From Mytilus californianus (lineage: Eukaryota > Mollusca > Bivalvia > Mytilida > Mytilidae): a stretch of DNA of 64,000 nucleotides. Below the pieces are notes generated by a model. That model saw only the letters and a program-made list of their open reading frames with translations, was not told the DNA's origin and did no database searches. The stretch lies in the NCBI RefSeq assembly GCF_021869535.1, contig NW_026262734.1, positions 93,811,285 to 93,875,284 of the forward strand, given 5' to 3'. Made by a program: the position numbers and the translations under genes. Shown one piece after another: positions 49,101 through 58,194 of the stretch; the stretch's first letter is position 1, and every line of letters starts with the position of its first letter.

Positions 49101-52100
49101 AGAAAACCATGCATTGAAAGTGGTGGTCAAAAGCTTAGTTCAACTCCTCCATCCCTGTGCATATATATATACACACATTGTTTCAGCTCTCTAACTTTTA
49201 AACCCCTTTGCAGTTTGGCAATGAATAAAAGGTGCGTCTGAGATTGTGTGCCTTCAATGGAAATTAGCTATGTATACATCAATTATCACATCACAATTTA
49301 AAATTTAGAATGGAAACGGGGAATGTGTCAAAGAGACAACAACCCCACTAAAGAGCAAAAAACAGCCCAAGGGCACAATGGGTCTTCAACACAGCGAGAA
49401 AATCCCACACCCAGAGGTGGGCTTCAGCTGGCCCCTTAAAAAAATGTATACTAGCTCAGCGAAAATGGACGTCACACTAAACTCCAAGAAATATAAATGA
49501 ACCAACACTAGAAAAACATGCAAGACTAATTATAACAAAGGTCAGAGGTTCCTGACATGGGACAGGTGCAAAAATGCTTGTCTACTCAAGTGGAACCCTC
49601 TGTGAAAGCTCCCATTACTATCTGCTAGTTGATGGAGGAAGCTGGAGAACCCAGAGAGAACCTCCAACCTTTGGAGAAAAAATGAGCAATCCTAGTCAAT
49701 TAAGATACAGTCGATAGCACCTTTGCCATGAACAGGATTCAAATTTACAACCTCAGTGTTGACACACTATTTTCAGGCATCAGGTTTTTCATATTTGTGA
49801 TGTATTTGTTTGACTTTCTTTATTATGCAAATCATCAGTTGCTTGTATTGAAGAAAATGCTTTCAAATCAATGGTTATGAATCTTATACAGAGAAAAAAA
49901 ATATTGTAGTATTTTATAGTATTTGTAGAATTATATATTTTTATTTTTCAGGATAATAATTATTGGGTAAGATTTTCTTTTCTTTTACACAATATACCTG
50001 GAGTTATGTTTTTACTCTGTTGAAAGAAAAAGAAATGAAGCTAAAAAAGAAACCTTAATTTTTTGTGTATATCAATTTTGGTGGATTGAGGATGTACTTA
50101 GGTGAAATTAAAAAAATCTAGAATTTAAAATTGATACTTTAAGTCAGAAGAGCATTAGTTCAGGAACAAAATAAGCTAAAAATATTGATAGGTTATGGAG
50201 CTCCTTTTCGAGATATTTACTTTTAAAAAAATGGCGGGGAAAGGCTGACTGACTTTTACCTTATATTTGCATTGGTATTATTTGGGTCTCAAGTCGAAAG
50301 AAAAGAAATCTAGAATCTGCTATTTTTTTGGTAAATGACCTTTTATGGGCTATTGAAGTCTGATATGAAAAGAAAAATGGATTTTATGGGGCAAAATATT
50401 TTACCCTGTATCTTAGGATAAAAAACCAAGGAGTCCGAACATCTGACAAAAATTCCTAAGCCTGACCTAAGTGCATCCTTAAGGAAAAATTGTTTCACAG
50501 TCACAGTAGTTAGTTTATGAACTTGATTTTATGATTTTAACAAAAGTCCGCATACAAACAAATAGGAAATTGTATTTGGTTGAATACTTAAATTAGTGGT
50601 CCACCTAAACTCATGAAATCCATGACAATATCTAACTAAAAATAATAAATCCACACCAACAGAATGTATTCAATGGTTTTGATTATTTTAAACCAACTTA
50701 TATTCAAGACAGATTTATGTAAGGAAATTTCGAGAGTAGCAAAATAATGCAAATATGAATAGTCAAGAATACTTCAAAAATGTTATTCTCTTATATGAAT
50801 ACACAAACAAACAGGATCTACTTTCATCTGAAACACTCAATCCTAGACACATGAAACCCAGGGATGTATAAATACATTTACATATAGTGGGACTGACATG
50901 TTATTGAACATCTCATGAATATCATGAATATCATCAAATCACAAATCATACAATCAGATAATTTCTACCTTTATGCATATAGTTGAGGCTCCAAAGGAAA
51001 ATGTACCAGTAAGCTGTATTTTTCTTCTATTATTGCAATAGTTTCAACAAAATGAATAAACTTTTAAGATTATTCAAAACATAAACATGCATGTCTGCCA
51101 GTTTTTTAAAGTCTTGTTTCTTATTTCAGTGGAGGTATACTATACGTTTAGAAAATTTAGGATCAGAAACTGTGCAACTTAGACATAGATCATGGAAAAT
51201 TTATCCTAAGCCTGGTGCTCCAATTAGAAAGATTGGAAGAGGAGTTGTTGGGGAGGTATGTTAATGAACTGGACCACATATGTGTGCTGGTTCTTGTGGG
51301 TAAAAAACATATATACAATTTAAAGTGTATTTATAGATTATTTAAAACCTTAGAATTATAATTGCAGGACGAAACATTAACAACTTTTATGATGTGACTT
51401 TGAACAAGTTTATTGGCCTTATAGGATTTTACTAGTTTTATTTGTCCCTTTTGGCACAGACTGATTTTGTAGCTTTATAAAAGCAGATTAAATACAAAAT
51501 CTTCAGAATGACTCTGGTGGGAAAAGAAGAGACAGTGTGAAAAAGGGAAAATCATTTAGGCAATTACCACAACAGAAAAGGTCATTTGAGGCATACATGC
51601 ATTTACCAAGCCTTTTTCTTTCTTTAAGCATATTATAAAACCTATCTTCTCATATTTTTATTTCAAAATTCTATCTCATAGATTTTTTTCTTCACAAAAA
51701 AGTGTTTTTTCATGAATAATCAATGTAAAATTTGGCAATTTTGTACGACTTGTAGATTGAAAAATTGCATGGTCACTGATACTTTTTATTATTTTTTGGA
51801 AAAAAGCATTGTAAAATATACATTTTGGCAAATTTAAGATCATTTTATGTGAGGTAATATATACCCATGATACACCCTATATAAATAAATAGAAGTGTCC
51901 AAGCCTTTCAGTCATAATATATTTTGAGCACAATTTTTGTACAATTTTTGTACTCACACTCAGAAATCAACCAATCAAAATACTGGATTTGGTCGAGTAC
52001 AAATTCTGAGTAAATTTTGATGACTGTAGGCTCAGATATGAATAAAGACATCGACTGATGAGATTCCAGACTCATTGGGATATACGATATACGATATACA

Positions 52101-54291
52101 ATATACGATATATGAACAAGTAACATGATAAAATATTTTTTAAAGCCCTCACTTTTTAACCAATGGACTCAATTATGGATATAATAAAGGTACATACAAA
52201 ATATACAATAAAAAACAGTACAGAAAAAGTCTTATATTCACATGTCTCATAATAAGTGAACATCCAATATTAAGTTAAAGTTAACGTTGGTTCTCTGTGG
52301 CCACTCTGGCTTTCTCTACCAATAAAAAATAAATGCAACAAAATAGCCCAAAATTGTTGAAAGTGGCATTAAACACCAATCAACCAATCAATCAATTAAG
52401 TTAATGGCCTGTGTTAGGTTACACCTTTTATCTAATTATCATTTCTGTTCTGTTTTAGGAACCAGTTTTATCACCTGACTTTCCATTCTTTCAATATAGC
52501 AGTCATATTTCTTTACAATCTTCTAGTGGATACATGAGGTAGGTATTATAAGTGGTTAGCCTAAATCTTCATTACTGTTTGACAACCTCCATGGTATCAT
52601 AGTAGGCTGCTTTCCTCGGATTGCATTTAAGGTAGATGGGGTGTCTAAATTATAATCCATAGAATTTTTTAATAATTTGCCAAAATGTAGTTTATATCAT
52701 GCTTTTAAAAAAAAAGTTAAAAAAAGAATGGGTCACGGGGCTTATTTTCACGCTACAGGTTGTGCAAAATTGACAGATTTTGTATAGATTATGCATGGAA
52801 AACCCAATTTTCTGCCATAAAACGAAAACTACACCATAGAATTTTGAGATAATATAAGAGAAGATAGCTCTAATAGTATGCTTTCAGATAAGAAAAAGAA
52901 AAAATGGGGTCACGGGACCCGTTTTCTTGCTACATAATAAAATAGGTAAATTCCTAACACATTCTATTGTAAAAGTAACTTTATCTGAATTATCTGCCCT
53001 TACATTTGAGTTGCCTCCCCTTATGTGGCAAAGTTGGAAAAAATAGAATCAAACAAAAGTATTCATTTTTTTTGTAAAATACAACCATAAATATGATAAA
53101 ATATGTCATTTCCTATTTTGAAATGAAAATTCTTACACATGAATTACCTACTACTCTCAAAATTTGCACCTTTTATTAAAGATCTAGACCGATTGTTTTC
53201 TGGTATTTCAAAATCCAAGATGGAGGAAGACACCCTATCTACCTTAAGATAAGATAATCTTAATTTCAGACTCTAAAGGTCTGCATGAAACAACATATTC
53301 TGTTTAAACAGGATACAATGTTAAAATATTTACAGTATTAATTATAGTTAAAAATTTAGATTTTGATGATTATAGATTGTGCATGCAGCATTAAGAAAAA
53401 ATGAAGACAATCCTATTATGTCTGTTTGTTTCGTTCACACATTATTGTCAATATAATGGAATTTTACGCGACTGTGAAGTGAGAGGTTTAGCTAGTTATA
53501 AAACCAGGTTTAATCCACCATTTTCTGCATAAGGAAATGCCTGTACCAAATAATTCTTGGTTCAAACAGGAAAGCTGATAGTCAGGTTTTATGTTGAAGT
53601 CAAGCTGTGTTTGAATTCAGAATGAGCTTGTAGGTGCAATATATAAAGGACAACATTTACTAATAAATTTATTTTATTAGTAAACTTTTTGAAATAACTA
53701 AAACATCTGATTCATCTCTCTGACAGTCCTATCATCAAGCAATATCATACAAAATAATTATCAGCGAGTAATTTTACAAAAATTCTTACGATAATAAATA
53801 CTGTAAATTCAGAAATTATTGTGAGCTTTTAATTATTGCGAATAATGGGAATGAGTGATAATTGCAATAATAAGAATTCACATTCTGATATCTGATACAT
53901 TTAAGTGTATAAGTTTATATGTCCTGAAATCACAATAATAATTCTCGCATTTTGTCCTTTCTTTAAAAATTGCAATAATAAATGCAAGCAATAAATTCTG
54001 AATTTACAGTACTTGTAATTCATGACCATTTCATTATAACTTGTGATAGATTTTAGTCTTAAGATTTTTTGTGAAAAGAGCCACAGTATGAAAGATGTAA
54101 CAGATAGAGAAATGTGCCATAATAGATTTTATGTTAATATTTGTTATCTGCAAATTCTTGTTTCATTTTTTTTTTTCAGAGGCAACTATGTAATGGAAAA
54201 GCAAGATCAAACAACATTTAAATGTAAAATACCAAATTTTTCTTTAGAAAGTACAATAGACATGGACATTAAAAATGACACAATTGACTAA
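34015..54291 (+). CDS. POLDIP2: POLDIP2 (PDIP38)-like protein, complete 11-exon gene
   Basis: Joining 11 exons with GT-AG junctions gives 951 bases, 316 codons plus TAA. Residues 1-32 are basic and Ser/Cys-rich with no acidic residue before about 21, fitting a mitochondrial presequence. Residues about 50-145 match the YccV/HspQ-like domain (TFLHQLFDYRGVILYPW, later GLDYVAHDDILPYT). Residues about 180-310 match the ApaG/DUF525 domain (ENIKVTVIP, WRYTIRLENL, GRGVVGEEPVLSP, FQYSSHISLQSSSGYM, PNFSLES). In vertebrates the protein sits mainly in the mitochondrial matrix, where it is linked to ClpXP proteolysis and lipoylation; it also binds polymerase delta p50, PCNA and PrimPol, and influences Nox4. 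Human POLDIP2 is longer (368 residues), mostly in the presequence and the linker. The start at 34015 has a strong Kozak context (GCCATGG); an in-frame ATG 27 codons upstream (33934) would spoil the presequence. Symbol assigned by homology from memory. Confidence 0.95.
34314..35715 (+). mobile_element. 1.4-kb element with iteron-like 84-bp inverted termini
   Basis: The termini begin GGATCTCCTGTAGTTGGTGA and are inverted over 84 bp with one mismatch. Target duplication AGAATATG (8 bp) lies at 34306-34313 and 35716-35723. Each end carries six CAATACTGG or CCAGTATTG half-sites, partly as perfect palindromes. The interior has an open frame 35016-35243 (75 codons, no ATG start), an overlapping 24-codon frame at 35233-35307 and a charged frame at 35345-35434. 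An 8-bp duplication fits hAT, P or Merlin-type transposition, but the termini are not ones I recognise. Confidence 0.88.
35016..35434 (+). pseudogene. Decayed unknown ORFs inside the intron-1 element
   Basis: The first frame includes SEPWAIQFVADISTGTNAQI and ends in GSGGCRNAI before TGA at 35241. In another frame MPSEEKINNINADDTEAITV starts inside its last 11 bases and stops at 35305. A third piece, ELEENIKESKEFVKMLRQYG, ends at 35434 after lysines. Codon-like texture and continuity suggest one or two former proteins broken by frameshifts. I do not recognise the family. Confidence 0.5.
35724..38291. other. Rest of POLDIP2-like intron 1
   Basis: AT-rich, with chance ORFs on both strands at 36161-36950. 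TA run near 37155-37176. 37570-37610 has a GGGGATCC and G-run piece like the end of the GC-rich MITE. Nothing coding recognised. Confidence 0.45.
38292..38355 (+). CDS. POLDIP2: POLDIP2-like exon 2
   Basis: 64 bases between acceptor TTCTTTTAG and donor CAG|GTAAGAG. Residues 33-54, ending in SYSTGQ, align with the family's EVPKQNGKYETGQ stretch that leads into the YccV-like domain. A 30-bp minisatellite begins about 20 bases after the donor. Confidence 0.9.
38376..38650 (+). repeat. 30-bp minisatellite in intron 2
   Basis: About nine units of GCATTGCATGCAGTGTCAAG plus GGGAGATCAT. Variants GCATAGGATG and GCATTGCATG form two sub-blocks. The minus strand stays open as a 10-residue repeat (MHDLPLTLHA), a false ORF. 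Confidence 0.93.
39298..39395 (+). CDS. POLDIP2: POLDIP2-like exon 3
   Basis: 98 bases after acceptor ATTTCAG. It encodes residues 55-86 (FLHQLFDYRGVILYPW core of the YccV-like domain) and two bases of codon 87. The donor is the weaker AGCAA|GTTTGT; it is chosen because only this junction puts exon 4 in frame (KKEIFYQALIDDRD). Read-through of the donor gives a false ORF to 39516. Confidence 0.93.
39738..40114 (+). mobile_element. TTAA MITE with GGATGTACTTAGGT termini, intron 3
   Basis: Left AGGATGTACTTAGGTGA and right TCACCTAAGTACATCCT are inverse, flanked by TTAA at 39734-39737 and 40115-40118. 377 bp, no ORF. The TTAA duplication fits piggyBac or Kolobok-type machinery. A second copy sits inverted in intron 8. 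Confidence 0.88.
40225..40279 (+). CDS. POLDIP2: POLDIP2-like exon 4
   Basis: 55 bases between TTTTTTAG and GCT|GTAAGT. Residues 87-105, KEIFYQALIDDRDLEFA, match the family's THTYYQVLIDARDCPH. The exon ends in phase 0, like the start of exon 5. Confidence 0.93.
40857..41840. mobile_element. hAT-like inverted-repeat element, intron 4
   Basis: CAGACCTGCCAACT at the left is exactly inverted at the right end, and CAG(A/G) with TGCCAAC is typical of hAT termini. AAGTTA flanks both ends (6 bp seen; hAT usually leaves 8). The 984-bp interior has no transposase-like frame. Confidence 0.75.
42166..42309. repeat. 144-bp palindrome, intron 4
   Basis: CTTCTTTTTATAATTTTATT, GGGTTGTAAAAGCGTTGATC and ATGCGCACATTTTTAATATG are mirrored by the right arm, with about six mismatches in 65 bases and a centre of AAGTTTTG. 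The right flank to 42538 matches 28558-28790. Confidence 0.88.
42571..43900. mobile_element. 1.3-kb TA-flanked inverted-repeat element, intron 4
   Basis: CTGTGAAAGTACTTTTATTT at the left is inverted at the right end (ATAAAAGTACTTTTACAG), with TA on both sides. It hosts a nested element at 43235-43818. No transposase frame. Confidence 0.8.
43235..43818. mobile_element. Nested 584-bp foldback element, intron 4
   Basis: AAAGGAGTAGGCCCAGTAAG at the left and CTTACCGGACCTACTCCTTT at the right are inverse with two mismatches, continuing into TTTTGGCC(C/T)CAAAAT. A second inverted pair lies inside (ATGGTTTCCGTCTGAAATGG with GTGGCCGCAT against ATGCGGCCACTTTCAT). Confidence 0.85.
43967..44083 (+). repeat. 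59-bp tandem duplication, intron 4
   Basis: AATTGTATATGTCCAGAAAG through GTTCAATGACGATAG occurs twice in a row, with two or three differences near TTTAATAAAT/TTTCATGAAT. Confidence 0.9.
44139..44526 (+). mobile_element. TTAA MITE with GGATGTTCGCTC termini, intron 4
   Basis: Termini GGATGTTCGCTC and GAGCGAACATCC are exact inverses, flanked by TTAA at 44135-44138 and 44527-44530. Its length (388 bp) and first six bases match the sister family at 39738-40114. An older copy is at 3752-4128. It ends 310 bases before exon 5. Confidence 0.9.
44837..44909 (+). CDS. POLDIP2: POLDIP2-like exon 5
   Basis: 73 bases between TTTTGCAG and CAAG|GTAATC. Residues 106-129 (WLKEEKVTYLPSNN, then GLTAIQ) follow the family's AVTFLANHDDSRALYAIPG. 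The spacing from the DRD motif of exon 4 to VTY equals that in vertebrates, so no exon is missing in the 4.6-kb intron before it. Confidence 0.92.
45539..45819. mobile_element. MITE with AAGGTGGTA termini, intron 5
   Basis: TTTAAGGTGGTACATAACAC at the left, TGATACCACCTTTA at the right. The inverted part is short (about 9-11 bp). The interior is AT-rich and non-coding. Boundaries are approximate. Confidence 0.6.
45850..45925 (+). repeat. 16-bp tandem repeat, intron 5
   Basis: Four or five units of ACATGGTGACCTTTAT or ACATGGTAACCTTTAT. Confidence 0.85.
46069..46176 (+). CDS. POLDIP2: POLDIP2-like exon 6
   Basis: 108 bases between ATTACAG and CAAA|GTAAGT. Residues 130-165 contain GLDYVAHDDILPYTG, the best conserved stretch at the end of the YccV-like domain, followed by CPIEHPCLYHFLKY, matching the family's PIQHELFERFLLY. 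Confidence 0.96.
46226..46390 (-). repeat. AATGAGACAACT repeat, inverted, intron 6
   Basis: Reads on the minus strand as GATGTGGTATGATAGCCAAT through CACCATAGTGCCTTCAACAA and CCCATACCATATAG. It begins 50 bases after the exon 6 donor. Confidence 0.8.
46716..46870 (+). mobile_element. GC-rich MITE with GGCGGATCC termini, intron 6
   Basis: CAGTGGCAGATCCGG at the left, GGCTGGATACGCCCCCTG at the right, with C and G runs inside; inverse of the copy at 22106-22285. It interrupts another dispersed repeat (AGAGAAAAACCAACAGC, then CAAACCACAACTGCTGGAC). Confidence 0.75.
47093..47343 (+). repeat. 36-bp minisatellite, intron 6
   Basis: Seven units of TATGGAAAGCATGTGCCTTA plus CATCAAACAAAAAAAC; unit length varies by one A. 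The multiple-of-three length keeps several frames open on both strands, giving false repetitive ORFs. Confidence 0.95.
47529..47650 (+). CDS. POLDIP2: POLDIP2-like exon 7
   Basis: 122 bases between TTAACAG and AAAA|GTAAGC. Residues 166-206 hold the linker (LYKHPWLKVYDVYRE) and the start of the ApaG domain (ENIKVTVIPAFMGIK). A 36-bp minisatellite ends about 185 bases upstream. Confidence 0.95.
48012..48247 (-). mobile_element. tRNA-derived SINE with 13-bp target duplication, intron 7
   Basis: On the minus strand it reads GGGGCCTCAGTGGCAGAGTG (A-box region), ACTGAGGTTGTGGGTTAG (B-box region) and a short AGTGGTG tail, the same family as 30804-31086. CATTGTTGATGAT flanks it at 47999-48011 and 48248-48260 without mismatch, so the insertion is recent. 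Confidence 0.92.
49310..49590 (+). repeat. CAAAGAGACAACAACCC dispersed repeat, intron 7
   Basis: GGGGAATGTGTCAAAGAGAC through GGGTCTTCAACACAGCGAGA, GGGCTTCAGCTGGCCCCTTA and CCTGACATGGGACAGGTGCA. A common mussel repeat type from memory; non-coding. Confidence 0.7.
49620..49775 (-). mobile_element. SINE fragment, intron 7
   Basis: Minus-strand body and part of the head of the family at 30804-31086 (CAATCCTAGTCAATTAAGAT, GATTCAAATTTACAACCTCA). The tail and A box are lost. A further tail scrap (GATTGATTGTTGGTTTTTAA) is at 48683-48715. Confidence 0.7.
49952..49966 (+). CDS. POLDIP2: POLDIP2-like exon 8, 15-base microexon
   Basis: The microexon sits between TTTTTCAG and TGG|GTAAGA and encodes DNNYW (residues 207-211). 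It is in phase 0 on both sides. The family has a short polar loop ending in YWW here (NSHVYWW), and exon 9 supplies the second W, so the microexon restores the expected YWWRY. Skipping it would keep the frame and remove five residues. Confidence 0.9.
50090..50478 (-). mobile_element. TTAA MITE with GGATGTACTTAGGT termini, intron 8
   Basis: Inverted copy of 39738-40114 over its full length; left flank TTGA (changed TTAA), right flank TTAA at 50479-50482. Non-coding. Confidence 0.87.
51130..51255 (+). CDS. POLDIP2: POLDIP2-like exon 9
   Basis: 126 bases between TATTTCAG and GAG|GTATGT, phase 0 on both sides. Residues 212-253, WRYTIRLENLGSETVQL through GRGVVGE, form the central strands of the ApaG domain. 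Confidence 0.96.
52281..52402 (+). mobile_element. SINE 3' fragment, intron 9
   Basis: GTTGGTTCTCTGTGGCCACT, CTGGCTTTCTCTACCAATAA and GTGGCATTAAACACCAATCA match the body and tail of 30804-31086. The head is missing, as in 5'-truncated copies. It ends 57 bases before the exon 10 acceptor. Confidence 0.82.
52459..52538 (+). CDS. POLDIP2: POLDIP2-like exon 10
   Basis: 80 bases between TGTTTTAG and GAG|GTAGGT. Residues 254-279 (EPVLSPDFPFFQYSSHISLQ) continue the ApaG domain. The two leftover bases AG join exon 11 to give R280. Confidence 0.95.
52631..53243. mobile_element. TTAA element with GGTAGATGGGGTGTCT termini, intron 10
   Basis: GGTAGATGGGGTGTCT at the left and AGACACCCTATCTACC at the right are inverse with one mismatch, and TTAA lies at 52627-52630 and 53244-53247. 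613 bp, no ORF. A fragment of the family is at 1690-1885. Confidence 0.85.
53395..53560 (+). repeat. Dispersed repeat shared with 55425-55720
   Basis: Shares TTGTCAATATAATGGAATTT, GAGAGGTTTAGCTAG, TATAAAACCAGGTT and AATCCACCATTTTCT with the downstream copy, which extends further (TCCTCGGAGTTCAGTATTTT). Non-coding. Confidence 0.75.
53801..54009. mobile_element. 209-bp TA-flanked MITE, intron 10
   Basis: CTGTAAATTCAGAAATTATT at the left and AATAAATTCTGAATTTACAG at the right are inverse, with TA on both sides. A second copy is at 59472-59663. It ends 170 bases before exon 11. Confidence 0.87.
54180..54291 (+). CDS. POLDIP2: POLDIP2-like exon 11 (3' coding end)
   Basis: 112 bases after a long T-tract and CAG, ending at TAA (54289-54291). 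Residues 281-316 hold KCKIPNFSLES, matching the family's VRIPPFSLESN, then a short acidic tail. The vertebrate C-terminal extension (about 10 residues) is only partly present. Confidence 0.95.
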
Positions 54292-57200
54292 TAAAATTAC
54301 TATTATATAATTATTGTATCGCAATTCTTGGTTTGAATACTAATATTTTGCTGTAAATTTAATATTATTTGAGAAAGGCCATGCTGTAAACATTTTTGAT
54401 TTCAATTGATATACATAGATTCTTCACATTGGCACCAGTGGATAATCGGATTTATCCAATCTAGATAGATAAACTATTGAAATTTCAACCCGAACTTTAG
54501 TATTTGATAATTTAACTATCCGAGATCAGTGGCAAGGCTAAATCTGATAATCCAGTAGTAACTATTTAAAAATCTGTTTCTTTAATGATTATCAAATGAA
54601 TTTTTATTTTTGATAAGCGAAAATCCCCTTGAGTACCATCTACATGCTGGATTTTTGCGTCATACTAATTGGTATAATGATGCCAATTTCTCTAACACCT
54701 GTTATCACAATTCGATTCATCCAGAGAGCTGATAAAGGTTATAACCTTTTAACTTAGCCATTCATCTCCTGAGATCATCGACAATCACACGCTGATTAGA
54801 TTTTTTTAAACAATGGGTCCAGAGAGGGTAAAATTGCCAAAGAATTGGAGAAATTAAATTTATTTGAAGATTTATGTGATCATATATATATGAGATAGGG
54901 GAACTATGTACAAACACCCTGTCTTTTTTGCTGTGTGAAAATTGAAATTGAAAACAAACTATTATTCCTCTTCTACTGCCTACCAAATAGAATTAATGCA
55001 TTAGAGCTTGGAAAAATGTATGCATTTAAAATAAAAATAAATTTCCATCAAAACATGATGTCATACAAATGAAAAATCTCAAGCTAAAGGTTATTTAGTT
55101 CCTTGTACATCTTAAATTTGGAAAATACTTCATTAAAATGGAATTTTAGGGGTAGATGTTGTTTCATTTTTGATTTTGTTGCATCATGCAATCACATATT
55201 TATGGATTTCAGCAAGTCGATGTAGGGGCTCAATCCTTAGTTACGATATGTCAATTGTGGATTTGACGGTAATAGTAGCTAATGAAAAAAATTGTTTAAT
55301 GAATATTGGAACTGTATAGGTTTAGAATTATAAGGATAACATACATTTTTCTAGAGGCTATTTGAAATAATTCATATCAGCCATAAATTTTATTGGAAAT
55401 TTTTTGTTTTGTCTGACAGTAGGGTAACCTATTGTGTCTGATTGTTTTGTTCACGCATCGTTGTCAATATAATGGAATTTGATGCGACTGTCATACAAGT
55501 GAGAGGTTTAGCTAGCTATAAAACCAGGTTCAATCCACCATTTTCTACATAAGAAAATGCCTGTACCAAGTCAGGAATATGACAGTTGTTATCCATTCGT
55601 TTGATGTGTTTGTTTTTTTTGATTTTGCCATTTGATTGGGGACTTTCCTTTTTGAATTTTCCTCGGAGTTCAGTATTTTTGTGATTTTACTTTTTAAATA
55701 GAACAGCAACGCCCAAACAATAGTCTTTATTTCAATTTTTTTCAATTACTGGATTTTTACTATTAGAATCAGAATAATACATGCAGCCATAGATTTGTTG
55801 TAACTTTCACATGGCCTGGGCTGTTATATAATTTCATACCCTTAAAATTCAAATATAATGCTTAACACCATTTTAAAATTTTTAACAAATATAGGGCTTT
55901 CATGAATTCTTTCCTAATAATTGTCAAACACGATAAAACAATTGAATCGGTGTTACTTGAAAGTAAATTTAATATACTTTTAATATAAGATGACATAGAT
56001 GTAAAACAACATAAGTTAAAAGAAAATGCAATAAATATTTTAAAAAAAATGCATACTAGTAATGAATTTGTTATGGGTGACCTGGCAATAACAACATTTT
56101 GGTTGTCTCCCATTTACCAGAAAAAAATCTTTGAACAGATGTAAGAAAATTATATGTTCTAATTGGTAAACTGAACGTAAAACATTTATCAATATAATAC
56201 AAAACTCTCACATGTGAGAAGACACTTTCAAAAGTCATGTGCAATTTTTGTCTCGCCTAGCGAGATATAGGGATTGCTTTTTCCTGTGACGGCTGCGATA
56301 ACGGCATCAACAATTGTTAAGTTTTCTGCTTAAGTTAGTTTGATAGGAATCACTTATGATAGATCATTGATATTTTTTTATGAAGATGCATTACTATCAG
56401 TACATATCAATTTGACAACAATTTTTAGGCCCTGCCCCTTAGGCCATGGTTTAGTGACTTTGATTTAAATAGCCATTTTCAATGTTGAGTTTTCTGCTTA
56501 TGTTAGTTTGGTAGAAAGTACTTGTGATAGATCAATGATATTTTGTTTAAAGTTGCATTACTATCAGTACATATCAGTTTGATGACTATTTTAAAAGTCT
56601 GCCCCCTAGGCCATGGTTCAGTGACTTTCAATTGATTAGCAATTTTCAATGATAACTTTTCTGCTTAAGTTAGTTTGATATGAACTACTTGTGATAGATC
56701 AATGATATTTTCCATAAAGTTGAATTACTATCAGTACATTTCAGTTTGACGACTATTTTAAGGCCAGTTGGTGCAGCGACTTTGAAATAATTAGCAATGT
56801 TGCTGTCCATCAGATTGTCTTTTTCTGAATTTTATGCCGACAGGCCAGACATATCTCTGTGTCAACAGTTTATTATTCCGATAATAAATACACTTATTTT
56901 CTTTTTATCTCACTAAAAAATGTCTGACTCTACATAGCACTTCGATATTTGTGGTTCTTCCCGTTTACACCAATTCGTAAAATAGGATGACAGATCTTTA
57001 GTGACATGACGACACTCTTTCCATTTTATTTTCTACGATAGTTTTAATTCCTTTTCGTATAATTTATAATTCATAGGTCCTTCAAAGTTTCAAGTTGAAG
57101 GAGCATTGTTTTTTATATTGACGTCTGATGTAGCTGATGTATAATTGAAAATTAATTTCTAATGGATGTGTATGCGTATAAAAAATCATAGGTGCCTCTT

Positions 57201-57500
57201 TGTTATCAAAATATGGAGATTTAAAGTTTTGAAGGGTAGAGTCATCAAAAATACTAGACAAATTGATAAAACAAATGCCTCTGTTGATTTATTCTAATTT
57301 TATAGAATGCCTGTTATGATCTTCTGGTTTGTTAACACTAGGGAACAGTTTATGGTGACAAAACTATTATAGTAAGTGTACACTCATATTTCGGACCGAA
57401 ACACGATATTGTATCGTGCCTGTTTTAAATTTTATGTAATTTACTAATTGGTATTTGACCCTGCATAATAATTAATATTTACCATTGTTTTTTTAATATA
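54292..57500. other. 3' flank of the POLDIP2-like gene
   Basis: Candidate poly(A) signals AATAAA lie at 55030-55035 and 55036-55041, but this is common in AT-rich DNA and the true end is unknown. 55425-55720 is a dispersed repeat. 56312-56800 holds three units of about 168 bp beginning TTTTCTGCTTAAGTTAGTTT and containing AGGCCATGGTT(T/C)AGTGACTT. No second gene recognised. Confidence 0.5.
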
Positions 57501-57529
57501 GATAAAAGATCATCAAGTGTAATTTTAGA

Positions 57530-57990
57530 ACGATGTTTAATTTGTTGATTGTAGTTAATGCGTTTGCCACGAGACATAAGATTACGTTGTATGTTATCAT
57601 CAATGGTCATACTATCAAAAGAGGTCAAGATATGTTTCCTTGTAACGTGATATTGTCAATTAGACCTAGGGGATACGCTGCCTGTAGTCTTTTAATCCAA
57701 GACAGTTGCAAATTTTACGGAAATCTTCAAATTGTTTATGTGATTGTCCTGGTTGCTTCAGGACAGTTTCAAGAGGTTGGAATTTTAAAAATTTAATATT
57801 GTGTTTGTCACAATCATACTTTTGAATTTCTAGGTCTGCGGAAGCAGTATACATGTATATGTTCATGTGTTTGTTTGAAACATTCACGTCCTGTTTGTCC
57901 TACATGTTGAATGCAAAATTTCGGTCAACATTGCCTGATGTAGTTGCAATCGTAGTTTTTCTTTAAGGTAAATTTTGTTACCAGGAGTTG
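57530..57990 (-). pseudogene. Penelope-like GIY-YIG endonuclease fragment
   Basis: On the minus strand HVGQTGRECFKQTHEHIH is followed, after frameshifts, by KQPGQSHKQFEDFRKIC and then WIKRLQAAYPLGLIDNI. This last block is the conserved end of the GIY-YIG nuclease domain found at the C-terminus of Penelope-like elements. The frames are broken at least twice, so it is a relic. Confidence 0.75.
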
Positions 57991-58194
57991 TAGCCGTATT
58001 TTTTGCCAAATTTCATTTTTTAGTGAACTGTTAATGAGAAGGTCCCCTGAATCATAGAAATAAAAAAATCAAGAAATGAATCTATCACAAAACATCATTT
58101 TGATTTCATGAGATGTAATTTCATTTGATGTGTATATATTTATATTTTAAAACTTTATCATAAATGTTCGCTTTAGGGATTCATATTTCTTACA

